Shown: positions 42,337 through 52,378 of the stretch, piece after piece
Numbering within the stretch: position 1 is the stretch's first letter
How the letters are laid out: each line of letters begins with the position of its first letter
Source of the DNA: Adhaeribacter terrigena
GTDB lineage: Bacteria; Bacteroidota; Bacteroidia; Cytophagales; Hymenobacteraceae
Reading direction: 5' to 3'
Assembly: GCF_016623615.1 (NCBI RefSeq)
Contig: NZ_JAEHFX010000010.1
Coordinates: forward strand, 1 to 64,000
DNA length: 64,000 nucleotides
The notes under the pieces: model-generated
Seen by the model: the letters and a program-made list of their open reading frames with translations, nothing else
Databases searched by the model: none
Told to the model about the DNA's origin: nothing
Position numbers and translations under genes: made by a program

Positions 42337-45300
42337 TAGCGCAGGATATACAGCTTGCCGTATTCTTTCTTAAATGCTTTATCGCCGGCCGTTTTGCGGT
42401 GTTTCATTTCCTCGAGCGGCGATTTTTCCATTACCACGCGGTACAGGTAAGCGCCGTTCGCCAGTTTATCGCCGTATTCATCGGTACCATCCCAAGGCAG
42501 ACTCATGTTGTTGCCCACGTGGATCGGCCCCAGTTCTTCCTTCTGAATTTCACGCACCACCTTACCCGTTACAGTCATGATCTGGATCTTCAGGTTACGC
42601 GGCATATTCTCCGGGTTACCGGTAAGCGTAAATACAAAACGCGTATGGCTCGAGAACGGATTCGGATACGGATAAAAATGCGTGATCGAAGATTCGTTCA
42701 CCACCCGGAATGTAATGCTGTAAGGCTCAAACCCGGCTTCGTTATCCGAATTATCTCTGCCTTGCACACGAAGGCTGTAGACGCCGTCGGCCAAGCCTTT
42801 CGGATTAAACATGATGTTGAAATCGCGTTTATCTTTCACCTTGTCCATATCCGGCAAGGTAATCAGACTAGCATCCGACATATCAATGCGTTCGTAATTT
42901 GTCAGGTCATCCGGCTTCGAGAGGAAAACTTCCAGCTTATTCGGGTCCTGCACATAATCGTAACGGTCTTCATCTTTTAGGTTAATGGCAATTTTAGGGC
43001 TCGGCGAAACCAGATCACCATCCATAATATGCACCCCGTCGAACACCACGTCAACCACCGGATGCAGGTCGGCATTTGGCATGGTAAACGGAATTTCGAG
43101 GAAGTTATTGAAATAATATTGTTCCGGAAGTATATACGGGTTCACATCTACCCGAACCGTATTATTCCCCTTCATGCCTGCAGTAGAAAATTCATAATCG
43201 AAGAAAATGCTGTCCCCCGCCATCAGGCGTTTCACTTTGATCGTATCCTGCAACGCAATTTTAGATCCGCTTACACTCCGCACCACCGATAGAGAATCGC
43301 TAAAAGGCAATCCGGAAATATTGCTGAAAGCAAACCGCATCTTCACTTTGCCTTTCTCGGCCTGTTTCGAAATATTTTCATACTTATCAAGGCCCACCAA
43401 ATCCGGACGCATCATGCCTTCCGGCACCGGCTGATAAACTACCAGCCACTGCTCGAGTTGCGGCGCCGAACGATCAGCAGTATCTGCCTTTGCAATTTCC
43501 AGCTGCAGATATGGGTACTGCTGCGCGCTTACGCCTGCCAGGCTATACGATTTGCTTTGAATATCTGCCTGTACCAGCGTCCGGTTTCCCTTCAGATCAA
43601 AGCCGTAAAGGTCAAGTGTATATTCATCTTTCGCGGTGGTTTTAACAGTATGATGCAAAGTAGTCCATTGCGCAGCAGGGCCAATTTTAGTAGACGTGAT
43701 TTTGCCTTCATTCTGATTTCCCTGAATGGCCTGCGAAAAGTTTATATTCTGATCCTGGGCCGGTTGTGGCGAGGTACTGTCGTAGGATTGTTCTTTCAGC
43801 AAGCGTGCTTTTACGGCTGTTGCTCCTTTTTGCCCGACAATACCAAATGGATAACCAGTCTGTAAATTATCGATCAACTTAGAACCGATCAATTTAAAAG
43901 CGTCTTTCTGCGTTTGGGTAAATGTAGAAAACGGCACATTCGTTTGTGTCATTAACGCCACATAATATCCATCAGGAATACTTTGTATAAAATTCACCAA
44001 ACCATTAATTCCGGCCTGATTATTCATTTCAAAAACATAAAAAGTCTGCGGCCATCCGCATTTATTGGTTGGGTATCCCATGTAAGGTTTCAGATCGCGG
44101 TTATTGAACACGGCAGCCATTATTACCGGCGTGGTCCCATCTCCGCAGAAATAAAACGAAGCATTATTATTCACAAAAAGGCCGTGCGGAGGAAACACAA
44201 AAGGCAGATTTCCACCACCGGTTCTGAACAATAATTCTTTATAAAGCGGTGCAAATTCCCAATCATGGGTCAGGCTATCCCTTTCTATTGACTCTTTATT
44301 GTCTTTTATAAACTGCGCATAATGGCTTTGCGACCAACCTGCCGGGCTATTATTAATATACCGGAAAGAACTTTCTGCCCAGATCGTATCTTCATCGGCC
44401 CCGAATTCATTAAAACGGAAACGCCAGTAAAATACCAGGCTGTCTTTTGGAGTAGTGCCTGCAAATAAATTCACCTTCCAGGAAGGCATTACATTGGCAT
44501 TCGTTACTAAAGAAGATCTTTTAAAAGGACTGTTGAAAGTATTTACTGTATCTATCTCAAAATAATAATTCCGGGCCGGGCTCAATAAATTCGCCGGCTG
44601 CCCCACCAATTTAACGGTAGTATTCGAAACGATACCAAATTCTGCTGGCAATAATGCAATAACCCCGTTAACAGATAAATAACTTTCCAAAACGGCCTCA
44701 TTGTTCGTTTCATTCAGTTCATCTACCGAATTTCCGGCATCCAGAGTAACTTCAAATTTATTATTGCCAAAACCATTCAATCCTTTTGAACTGATCTCAT
44801 ACAAATAAGTAGCTTTATTATATACCGGTGGATATTTTACCGGTTTGTACTGGGTAACACTTCCATTTGGCAACGTTCTTTTAACCGCTATTACCAAAGA
44901 ATCGTCTATAGCTTTTCCAAGGTTTTTAACATCTATTACCAGGTCGAATTTATCCATGCTCGCCGTTACTGCCGAACCGGTAGGGTTAGACTGCAAGCGA
45001 AGCCCATTGGCCTGGAAGGTATAATCTGGTTTTTCAGGAGCAAATAATCTTACTGCCGGGTCGCCTTGTAAAACCATTTGGGTTGCTACGGCAAAATTTT
45101 CCCAGTTATTCGGCGAAATCTCTAAAGTTTTCTTTGCCGCTTCTGCATTAATCTCCCCAACCGTTTTCCCATAAAAGGCAGAATCTGTAAATGCCAGATT
45201 ATAGAAACTGCTTGAAAAATTATTTAACGCGTACGGTACAGCATAAAAAACATCTGCTAAAAATAAGATAGCGCCTTTTTTAGGAGTAAGCAGCCAGTTT

Positions 45301-47423
45301 TCTCCAAAAGAAAACTTCTGAAGGTTTGTATTCTTGAACAAAAATGCATTTCCGGATCCGCAACCATTCATGAGGATCATCGGGAATTTACCGGGATTAT
45401 TGTAACCGTTTACCGCATCCGATACATACCCAATATCCAGATCGGATACGGATGAGGAGCTGTGCCCGAAAAAGGTCATCAAGGTTAACCCGGTATTAAC
45501 TTCATCTTTAACATTAACAGATGAAATTGCGGCTCCATTGTTACTCCGTAAAATAGATTTCACATTTGCGCCAAGCAGCGGCCCTTCAACTTTATTCTCA
45601 TAATTACTTAAATACCGGGCAAGCTGAGCAGCTTCAGCTTGAGAAGATCCGCCGCCCAGGTGCAGAATATTTTTCCGCCATTCTTCAACACCTAAAACCT
45701 CGTGCATTTGCACCTTTTCTAAGTAGTCGATGATCGACTCTGAAGTTGTAGCCGGGATCCGGCCGGTAGCAACCTGAGGGGAAAATGAGTTATTTTTGTA
45801 ATCTGCCGTAAAAAGCACATCAGATGCCGGAAAGCCGAAGGTTGGCACCAAGTCGTCGCCCAGGCCCTGAGCTACGTAAAAATTTGGACGCTTTCTGAAA
45901 TCTCCACTGCCCAGGTTCATTTCCAGCCCTTTACCCATAAGCAACATAAACTTCGGATCGCCATTAGCCATCATCCACTGCATAAAATTGCGGATAGCCA
46001 TTGAGGATTTCTCCCCATAATGGAATTGTTCGTAAAGCTGGTCGATGTTTACAACAACCGGTTTGTAATTACCGCCCGCGGTGCTTGCACGGTAAGCAGC
46101 ATAATCAGCGGGCGGATCGGTATATGCAGTTCCGGTAACAGGCGTGCGCAATGACGGGTGCGTAATAATTACATAATCGAATTGCGAAGGATTGGTAACC
46201 GGGCTAAACTGTATAGCTTTAATGCCGGCGGGCGAAAGAGTAGTCTGGGTGTTGGTAATTAGAATGCGGCGCTTAAAAGTTGCCGGATCGAAGACAAAAC
46301 CCACCTGACCTCCGGAAGTTATGCCGGTAGTTCTGATGATATTGTTCGGATTGGTAATTTCGTAAGCTACAGCATTGGCCGGCGCGTTGGAAAACTGAAA
46401 ATAAGATGGCGTGGTTTTAACAGAATCGGTTAAAATTACCCGGTTACTATTTCCCAGATCGTTGGTACGCGCATAGGTAAGTTTATAATATGAAATCCGG
46501 GTTTGCCGAACCAGAGCAGTATTGGCCGAATCGGCATTGGCCGTACGGATATAAACCACTCCGTTCGGGTGGATATCGGAATTCTGAATCTCGAATTTTG
46601 CCCGCCGGATATTATAGGCCGGAAATGCTAAAATACCCGAAGTGCCCGTGGCCGCGTTTGTAAGAACTCTTTCCGGACCGCCCGGCGGCTTGATCATTAT
46701 TTTTAATTGAGCGGAAGTTGCATTGGCACTTTGTACCCCAACTTCAAGCCATGGATTTCTACCGGTATTTTCTACGTTGTTCAAACTGTTCAAAGTATCT
46801 TTCCGGGAACGGGAAAACGTAGTACTGGTAAAGCCTTCTCCCATTTCCCCTAATGCGCCTTCGGTAGAGCCAACCTTATAACCTGAAAAATACTGATCGT
46901 TCAGCATCCGGAATTTTTCGGCATAATGACGTGGTTCCGGACTCAGGGCATTCGGTTGCGAGGTACGTTCAACCATCCGCTTGCCATTGGCAGCACCCCA
47001 AGTAAGGTAATAAGCAGCAGTATCGGTAAACAAACTGTAAGCATCGCTTAACTGATAAGATGTATTCCGATATAAGGCATTATCAAGCTTTCCATCATTC
47101 TTCTGGCCGTAAAAATCAATGTAATCGCCGCTGTTCAGCGTGCCGTCCGATTGGCCGTTTACGTAAATGGCAACTTCCTGGCCGCGACGGAAAATCTGGA
47201 ATTTCTGAGGGTTTACGTTAGAAATTCCAGCTGCCACCAGATCGTTATACGTCAGGCGGTGCATGCCCGTGCTTACTACCTTGATCTTATAATAAGGCTG
47301 CGAATAATTAATCCATTCGTTGCCGTAAACCGGCGTCTGTGCTTTTAAAACGGTAGGAAAACCGATCAGAAAAGTAAAGACCGAAAGAAAAAATACGCTG
47401 CGAAAGAGATAAAAAAACCGCAT
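42336..47423 (-). CDS. porU2: T9SS C25 peptidase/sortase, PorU2-like
   Basis: 1695 residues. The signal peptide (about 1-28, ending LKAQ) is followed by an N-terminal region opening YGNEWINYSQPYYKIKV. A gingipain-type C25 peptidase domain (about 440-790) has the catalytic His in LTLMTFFGHSSS (near residue 653) and Cys in LMNGCGSGNAF (near 687). Long beta-sandwich regions and a FlgD-like C-terminal domain follow (about 1590-1695, FYPYPNPFSSHTRFVF, PWDGTDEYGDKLANGAYLYRV). PorU-type sortases cut the C-terminal sorting domain from T9SS cargo and attach it to surface lipopolysaccharide. The length exceeds classic PorU (about 1160 in P. gingivalis) and fits PorU2-type proteins. The PorV-family gene lies 14 bases upstream in the same operon. 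Confidence 0.8.
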   Translation of the reverse strand: MRFFYLFRSVFFLSVFTFLIGFPTVLKAQTPVYGNEWINYSQPYYKIKVVSTGMHRLTYNDLVAAGISNVNPQKFQIFRRGQEVAIYVNGQSDGTLNSGDYIDFYGQKNDGKLDNALYRNTSYQLSDAYSLFTDTAAYYLTWGAANGKRMVERTSQPNALSPEPRHYAEKFRMLNDQYFSGYKVGSTEGALGEMGEGFTSTTFSRSRKDTLNSLNNVENTGRNPWLEVGVQSANATSAQLKIMIKPPGGPERVLTNAATGTSGILAFPAYNIRRAKFEIQNSDIHPNGVVYIRTANADSANTALVRQTRISYYKLTYARTNDLGNSNRVILTDSVKTTPSYFQFSNAPANAVAYEITNPNNIIRTTGITSGGQVGFVFDPATFKRRILITNTQTTLSPAGIKAIQFSPVTNPSQFDYVIITHPSLRTPVTGTAYTDPPADYAAYRASTAGGNYKPVVVNIDQLYEQFHYGEKSSMAIRNFMQWMMANGDPKFMLLMGKGLEMNLGSGDFRKRPNFYVAQGLGDDLVPTFGFPASDVLFTADYKNNSFSPQVATGRIPATTSESIIDYLEKVQMHEVLGVEEWRKNILHLGGGSSQAEAAQLARYLSNYENKVEGPLLGANVKSILRSNNGAAISSVNVKDEVNTGLTLMTFFGHSSSSVSDLDIGYVSDAVNGYNNPGKFPMILMNGCGSGNAFLFKNTNLQKFSFGENWLLTPKKGAILFLADVFYAVPYALNNFSSSFYNLAFTDSAFYGKTVGEINAEAAKKTLEISPNNWENFAVATQMVLQGDPAVRLFAPEKPDYTFQANGLRLQSNPTGSAVTASMDKFDLVIDVKNLGKAIDDSLVIAVKRTLPNGSVTQYKPVKYPPVYNKATYLYEISSKGLNGFGNNKFEVTLDAGNSVDELNETNNEAVLESYLSVNGVIALLPAEFGIVSNTTVKLVGQPANLLSPARNYYFEIDTVNTFNSPFKRSSLVTNANVMPSWKVNLFAGTTPKDSLVFYWRFRFNEFGADEDTIWAESSFRYINNSPAGWSQSHYAQFIKDNKESIERDSLTHDWEFAPLYKELLFRTGGGNLPFVFPPHGLFVNNNASFYFCGDGTTPVIMAAVFNNRDLKPYMGYPTNKCGWPQTFYVFEMNNQAGINGLVNFIQSIPDGYYVALMTQTNVPFSTFTQTQKDAFKLIGSKLIDNLQTGYPFGIVGQKGATAVKARLLKEQSYDSTSPQPAQDQNINFSQAIQGNQNEGKITSTKIGPAAQWTTLHHTVKTTAKDEYTLDLYGFDLKGNRTLVQADIQSKSYSLAGVSAQQYPYLQLEIAKADTADRSAPQLEQWLVVYQPVPEGMMRPDLVGLDKYENISKQAEKGKVKMRFAFSNISGLPFSDSLSVVRSVSGSKIALQDTIKVKRLMAGDSIFFDYEFSTAGMKGNNTVRVDVNPYILPEQYYFNNFLEIPFTMPNADLHPVVDVVFDGVHIMDGDLVSPSPKIAINLKDEDRYDYVQDPNKLEVFLSKPDDLTNYERIDMSDASLITLPDMDKVKDKRDFNIMFNPKGLADGVYSLRVQGRDNSDNEAGFEPYSITFRVVNESSITHFYPYPNPFSSHTRFVFTLTGNPENMPRNLKIQIMTVTGKVVREIQKEELGPIHVGNNMSLPWDGTDEYGDKLANGAYLYRVVMEKSPLEEMKHRKTAGDKAFKKEYGKLYILR
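47347..47375 (+). repeat. 29-base element inside the porU2 signal-peptide coding region
   Basis: The plus strand reads AAAACGGTAGGAAAACC, five bases, AGAAAAGT. Read on the coding (minus) strand it encodes part of the signal peptide. The middle TTT is replaced by AAA. Confidence 0.5.
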
Positions 47424-47437
47424 ACTATATTTAAAAA

Positions 47438-48514
47438 TTATTTATCGAATTTATAACCAAGCGACACAATTACCGACGACACATTGCTGTTATCGGCTAC
47501 CTTGCTGAGGGCAAGATCCAGGTTCAGGCCGCCCATGGCCGCACCTACCCCAAAATTCGGCTGTACTTTCCAGCTTTTACCGCCTTCCAGCTTTTCGAAC
47601 TGCTGAATGTTATTGATGCCGCCGCGTAAGAAAACAATACCGCCGTAACCAATTTCGGCACCTACGTGCGGATCTACCGAAACCAGCCCGCTCCTTAGCA
47701 ACACGTTACGCTTGCCGTCGAAGGTAAAGTCAAGGTCGGTAGCCACCAAAGCAGTAAATTTCTCCCCCATTTTAAAATCGCGCGCAACTCCGGCAATTAA
47801 CCGGGGCATAGTAATTTCCACGCTATTTTTGGGCAGATCGTTGTTCGTTGCCAGGTATACTTCGCGGAGTTCATCGGTGTTAATAGACCACGCATTAAAA
47901 GTGGTGGTGATATCTTTGGCTACCAAACCGAATTTCCAGCGGCGGCGCTCCAGTTGGGCACCCGCATCGAAACCAAAGCCCCAGCAGGTAGCAAAACTAC
48001 CCACGTGGCGGTAAATGATCTTGGTATTAGCACCCAGTTTTAAACCCGGCAGCAAATTGCTTTTGCGGGCATAAGAAACCAACAAGGCATAATCGGCTAC
48101 GGAAAAGAACTGAATGCTATCGTACTGAATCTGGCCGCTGGCACTATACAGGCGGCGGGTATCTACAATATCGTCTACGCCTACCCGGATTAAAGAAACG
48201 GCCAGCGCGCTCGAAGTATCTAATGGCGTGGCAAAACTGAGGTAATCGTTCTTTACACTTCCGGCAAAAAGCTCGGAGTGCATGCCCACAATATTATATT
48301 TATGTTTCAGATCGGTAAGGCCGGCGGGGTTCCAGAAACCAGCTGTAGCATCCGAAACAATAGCAGACTGCACGTTACCCATACCCAAAGCGCGGCCGCC
48401 TACCCCAATATTTAAAAATTCGTTGCTGTATTTCGGCGCGGAAACCTGCGCGTTGGCAACGGTACTAACCAGCGCAAATGCCCCTGCAGCTAGTGTAACA
48501 AATTTTTTAAGCAT
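47438..48514 (-). CDS. PorV/PorQ family outer-membrane protein
   Basis: 358 residues. The signal peptide (1-22, ending ANA) is followed by a beta-barrel of the PorV/PorQ family: FLNIGVGGRALGMGNVQSAIVSDATAGFWNPAGLTDL (about 34-70) is the family opening (FadL-like barrel), and the protein ends in the aromatic-poor strand VIVSLGYKFDK. PorV carries cargo from the T9SS translocon to PorU in the attachment complex. Position 14 bases upstream of the PorU2-like gene supports a dedicated pair. Whether it is true PorV or a second PorV-type partner cannot be told here. Confidence 0.8.
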   Translation of the reverse strand: MLKKFVTLAAGAFALVSTVANAQVSAPKYSNEFLNIGVGGRALGMGNVQSAIVSDATAGFWNPAGLTDLKHKYNIVGMHSELFAGSVKNDYLSFATPLDTSSALAVSLIRVGVDDIVDTRRLYSASGQIQYDSIQFFSVADYALLVSYARKSNLLPGLKLGANTKIIYRHVGSFATCWGFGFDAGAQLERRRWKFGLVAKDITTTFNAWSINTDELREVYLATNNDLPKNSVEITMPRLIAGVARDFKMGEKFTALVATDLDFTFDGKRNVLLRSGLVSVDPHVGAEIGYGGIVFLRGGINNIQQFEKLEGGKSWKVQPNFGVGAAMGGLNLDLALSKVADNSNVSSVIVSLGYKFDK

Positions 48515-49188
48515 ACATGAATCAATTTAAAACTTTAGCTTCCAACGGTTCGGGCTGTACATAAGTACGTAATTGGTAAAATTTGTTTCTGAAATAGCTG
48601 TTTACCAGTGCAAATCAGACGAAGCGCAGCATTATCTTCTTTAACCAGCGCACACGTTGTTTCGTTCCTGAATTCCCTTTTAGCCAACCAATTCACAACC
48701 CTTGTTCTCACCCCGCAATTTAGGAAGCTTTGAGCATACTCTATATATAATTGTGTAAATGTTTAAACCAGGGGGTATTTTCCTTCAAAAATCCCGGGTT
48801 CTGGTATAGCCATTAAATGCGGATTTACATGTGGTCTTTAAAGATCTGCAATGCTATGTAGCGCAGGAAATTGGCAAAAGAAGTAAATTCCAATTCAAAT
48901 TAACCGGCAAAACGCTATGCTTTTGATCATAAAAAGTCAGGCGGCAGAATCCGGATAATATTTTGCCGGAATGCAGGAATGCTAACAAGCAAAAACGCTA
49001 TCCTTTTGACCTGAAAAACTATCCTCGGTCTACTGCCTTTCCGTTTCTACGACAATCTTTCCGACAATTTAAAAATTCATCAAAAATTATTTTCGCCGTT
49101 CAACCCTTTAATTCAGCACTTTAACCTCCATTTTATGAATTTAAACAACCTACTGGGCATAACCGCGTAATTATTTTTACACAGTACC
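48515..49188. other. divergent intergenic region with two direct 29-base elements
   Basis: The region lies between porV (minus) and the PadR gene (plus). Copies at 48909-48937 (AAAACGCTATGCTTTT...TAAAAAGT) and 48992-49020 (AAAACGCTATCCTTTT...GAAAAACT) are 83 bases apart in the same orientation. I see no gene in the rest. Confidence 0.65.
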
Positions 49189-49219
49189 TTGCTTTGCATA
49201 GTACCTGCTTATATATTTG
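49189..49219 (+). promoter_or_regulatory. Bacteroidota-type promoter of the PadR operon
   Basis: TTG at 49189-49191, 20 bases, TATATTTG at 49212-49219. Transcription should begin near 49226, which rules out the longer frame start at 49217 and supports the ATG at 49259. Confidence 0.65.
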
Positions 49220-49258
49220 CATCATCAATTCAATAAACCGCTTAACGCAACATGGCTT

Positions 49259-49594
49259 ATGAAAGTAGAAAACACCCAGGTTCAGATGCGGAAAGGAATT
49301 CTTGAATTCTGCATCCTGGAAATAATTGCCCGCGGCGAAGCTTACGCCTCGGATATGCTGGAAGAACTGACTTCCGCTAAAATGATTGTGGTGGAAGGTA
49401 CGCTCTACCCGCTGCTCACGCGCCTCAAGAACGCCGGCCTTCTGGATTATGCCTGGGTTGAAAGTTCTGCCGGGCCGCCCCGCAAATATTATAAACTCAC
49501 TGAAAGCGGCCAGTCTTTTTTAGAATTACTCCGCCAGACTTGGACCGAACTGGTCGCTTCCACCGAATTCATTATCAACAAGAAAAAAGCCTAA
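49259..49594 (+). CDS. PadR family transcriptional regulator
   Basis: 111 residues from the ATG at 49259. A winged helix-turn-helix repressor: QMRKGILEFCILEIIARGEAYASDMLEEL (about 9-37), VVEGTLYPLLTRLKNAGLL (recognition helix, about 44-62) and PPRKYYKLTESGQSFL (wing, about 72-87). PadR-type genes are often paired with envelope-stress membrane proteins, as here: the next gene begins five bases after the stop. It probably represses this two-gene operon; the signal is unknown. Confidence 0.9.
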   Translation: MKVENTQVQMRKGILEFCILEIIARGEAYASDMLEELTSAKMIVVEGTLYPLLTRLKNAGLLDYAWVESSAGPPRKYYKLTESGQSFLELLRQTWTELVASTEFIINKKKA

Positions 49595-49599
49595 TCCTT

Positions 49600-52170
49600 A
49601 TGAAAAAGAATATCAGCATAAACCTGCAGGGCATGATCTTCCACATTGAGGAAGACGGTTACGAAGTGCTCAGAACTTATCTCGACAGCATTAAAATATA
49701 CTTTTCCGGTTACGCCGGTCACCAGGAAATTATTGCCGACATTGAAAGCCGCATGGCCGAAATTTTCTACGCCAACCTTACGCCAACCAAACAGGTAATT
49801 ACCCTGGAAGACGTGCAGGCACTCATTAAGAAAATGGGCAGCGTGAATGATTTCGCGCAGCACGATAAAGATGAAGACGAAGTTGAAGTTGAAGCCCCAA
49901 AAATGATCGGCTCAACCACTTCCGGCTCTTATTCTTCCGGTTCCGGTTCAGCAGCTACCGGATCGGCCGCTTACACCGGCACTAAAAGATTATATCGCGA
50001 CGGCAACCGCAAGGTAATTTCGGGCGTGGCCGCCGGTATTGCCGCTTATTTAAACACAGAACCGCTCTGGGTACGCCTAACCCTGCTTTTTTTAGTGATC
50101 GTGATAGCCCCCATTACCGCCGGACTTTCGGCCGGGTTTATTATTCTGCTTTACATTTTGTGCTGGATTGCCCTGCCCATAAATTATGATACGCCCGTTG
50201 GAAACCACGCTTATTCAGCGACCGAAACCACTTCCAGAAAGCTTTTCCGCAATCCTGACGATAAAAAATTAGGGGGTGTTTGCAGCGGTTTGGCCCTTTA
50301 CCTGGGAATCGATCCGGCCATGATGCGCCTCATTTTCCTGATTGGTTTGTTTGCCGGTGGCGCGAGTTTACTTATTTATGTGCTGCTCTGGATCGTTCTG
50401 CCCGAAGCCAAAACCATAACCGAAAAAGCGCAGATGCAGGGAAAGCCTTTAACCCTGTCTGGTATTGAAAACTCGCTGAAAAACAGCCTGCAGCCAGACG
50501 GGGCCAATCAGGAAGAAAGTCCGCTGGTGCGTTTAATGCTGTTGCCGGTACGCTTGCTTTCTCAGATTCTGGTGGTGCTTTCACGCATTCTGGGTCCGGT
50601 TATTAATGCTTTATTAGTGGTGGTCCGCATATTTGCCGGGGTTATGCTGATCATTATGGGCATTTCCGGAATAATAGCGCTGGTTTCGTTGCTGCTGGTA
50701 AGCACGGGCGTAATTCAGGATGCGAGTTTTATTGAACTCAACAACGTGCCAAACAACTTCTTCTTTACCGATTTCCCGCTGTTTGGTAAAATTGCCGGCT
50801 TCCTGGCAGGCCTGATCCCGGCGCTTTTCCTGATCATTCTGGGCCTGGGCCTGTTAACAAAGCGGTTTTATATGCGCGCTACCGTTGGTTGGACCATGTT
50901 TGCCGTAATGCTGATTTCTGGTTTCATTTTCCTGGCAAGCATTATCAGCTACTCCAAAAATTTTGAAGAAAACGGTACTTATGTAACTGAAAAAACCTTC
51001 CCAGCAGCCAATTACCAAACCATTTCGTTAGATGCCAACAAAATTGAGCGGGTATTTGACGACTACATTGATGTAACCGTGGAAAGCTATGCAGGCAACG
51101 ATATCCGGTTGATTCAGCAGTTCAGCGCCGAGGGACGGACCGAAGAAGATGCCATTAAAAATGCCCAGATGATGAACTACCGCGCCGTGCTGAAAGATTC
51201 GATGCTGGTGCTGGACAACGGATTTACCTTTAAGCAGAACGCCATTTTCCGGGAACAGGAATTAGCTCTGAAACTTCGTTTGCCGGAAGGAAAAACCTAC
51301 CGCATTTCTTACGACATGGCCCGTTTGCTGCCGGAATCGAACTTCGATCTGAACTATTCAAACGAACAGATCTCGAAACACGGCTGGAAGATCAAAAACA
51401 ATGTTTTCACCTGCGTAACCTGTACCGCCGCCGATTCAGCCGAAGTAACGGATCGCACCGATGCCGGATTTGACCCAGATTTCGATAACAGCGGCGAGAA
51501 AAGCTTCCTGAAAACCGCCGATGATTTCGGACCTTCTGTTCGGCAGCTCGATGCGGCGAATTTTAAAAAAATATCGGTTGTAGGCCCGTTTTACGTGAAG
51601 ATCATTCCCGGTCAGGCTTTTAACGTGAAAGCCCGCGGCGATGCCGATGACCTGCGTGAAATGCGTTTCGAAGTGGAGAACGGCGAACTTTCGATCTTCC
51701 CGCGCAAATCAGGTTTCAGCCTGGGCCGCAATAACCCGGACCCGATCTACATCACCGTCCAGATGCCGGACCTGATGGAGTTATCGCTGGTGGGTGCATC
51801 TACGGCCGAAGTAGTAGGTTTCAAACAAAACAAATTAAAGGTTAACCAAACCGGTGCCACCCAGGCCTTTATCCGCACCGATGTACAGACCCTGGAAATA
51901 AACCTGACCGGTGCTTCGGAGGCCGTGCTCGAAGGTACAGCCCGCGACCTGGAAGCCGATGTGGTGGGGGGTTGCGAACTGAATGCCCTGAAACTAATTG
52001 CAGAAAACGCGAACCTGGACGTAACCGGTGGTTCCGAAGCCCACGTGAACGTACAGCGCATTCTGCGTGGCGACGTAACCGGCGGCAGTGAATTAACTTA
52101 CACCGGCGACCCGGAAAACATAAAGGTAGACGAGGGCGGCGGCTCGGATGTCAACCGCCGCGAGATCTAA
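49600..52170 (+). CDS. PspC-domain membrane protein with GIN (DUF2807) C-terminus
   Basis: 856 residues from the ATG at 49600, directly after PadR; the frame extends to 49540 inside padR. An N-terminal domain (about 1-75, INLQGMIFHIEEDGYEVLRTYLDSI) is followed by a Ser/Gly-rich linker. Two PspC domains then appear (about 125-190, RLYRDGNRKVISGVAAGIAAYL; about 210-275, KLFRNPDDKKLGGVCSGLALYLG), then several more membrane helices (about 310-465). The C-terminal part (about 475-856) ends in a DUF2807/GIN beta-repeat domain (NFKKISVVGPFYVKI, LVGASTAEV, NLTGASEAVL, VTGGSEAHV). PspC senses or manages membrane stress in other bacteria; the GIN part may bind at the envelope. Role inferred. Confidence 0.88.
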   Translation: MKKNISINLQGMIFHIEEDGYEVLRTYLDSIKIYFSGYAGHQEIIADIESRMAEIFYANLTPTKQVITLEDVQALIKKMGSVNDFAQHDKDEDEVEVEAPKMIGSTTSGSYSSGSGSAATGSAAYTGTKRLYRDGNRKVISGVAAGIAAYLNTEPLWVRLTLLFLVIVIAPITAGLSAGFIILLYILCWIALPINYDTPVGNHAYSATETTSRKLFRNPDDKKLGGVCSGLALYLGIDPAMMRLIFLIGLFAGGASLLIYVLLWIVLPEAKTITEKAQMQGKPLTLSGIENSLKNSLQPDGANQEESPLVRLMLLPVRLLSQILVVLSRILGPVINALLVVVRIFAGVMLIIMGISGIIALVSLLLVSTGVIQDASFIELNNVPNNFFFTDFPLFGKIAGFLAGLIPALFLIILGLGLLTKRFYMRATVGWTMFAVMLISGFIFLASIISYSKNFEENGTYVTEKTFPAANYQTISLDANKIERVFDDYIDVTVESYAGNDIRLIQQFSAEGRTEEDAIKNAQMMNYRAVLKDSMLVLDNGFTFKQNAIFREQELALKLRLPEGKTYRISYDMARLLPESNFDLNYSNEQISKHGWKIKNNVFTCVTCTAADSAEVTDRTDAGFDPDFDNSGEKSFLKTADDFGPSVRQLDAANFKKISVVGPFYVKIIPGQAFNVKARGDADDLREMRFEVENGELSIFPRKSGFSLGRNNPDPIYITVQMPDLMELSLVGASTAEVVGFKQNKLKVNQTGATQAFIRTDVQTLEINLTGASEAVLEGTARDLEADVVGGCELNALKLIAENANLDVTGGSEAHVNVQRILRGDVTGGSELTYTGDPENIKVDEGGGSDVNRREI

Positions 52171-52197
52171 AACGCTATGCTTTTGAATTAAAAAAGT
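52169..52197 (+). repeat. 29-base element on the stop codon of the PspC-GIN gene
   Basis: The TAA (52168-52170) overlaps AAAACGCTATGCTTTT, followed by six bases and AAAAAAGT, in the direction of the gene. Confidence 0.7.
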
Positions 52198-52283
52198 GCG
52201 GCTGAATGATTATTTCAGCTGCACTTAAATACCGCACTCCTGGTTTTCCCTGCCCCATTTTCAACAATTAATTCCGGAGAAAT

Positions 52284-52312
52284 AAAACGGTAGGCAAATG
52301 AGAAGAAAAACT
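52284..52312 (+). repeat. 29-base dispersed element
   Basis: AAAACGGTAGGCAAATG, then AGAAAAACT. It lies 67 bases before a small gene start. The middle TTT is missing, so it is a weaker member. Confidence 0.5.
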
Positions 52313-52378
52313 CTTTCCCGGCATATTTTATCGGTCTGCAAATCATTCTCTCCAACACTCCAAACTCAAATTAAAACC

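Noticed and set aside
42252-42980. 242-residue plus-strand frame antisense to the end of porU2
   Set aside because: It is antisense to the conserved C-terminal domain of the sortase and shows no family match.
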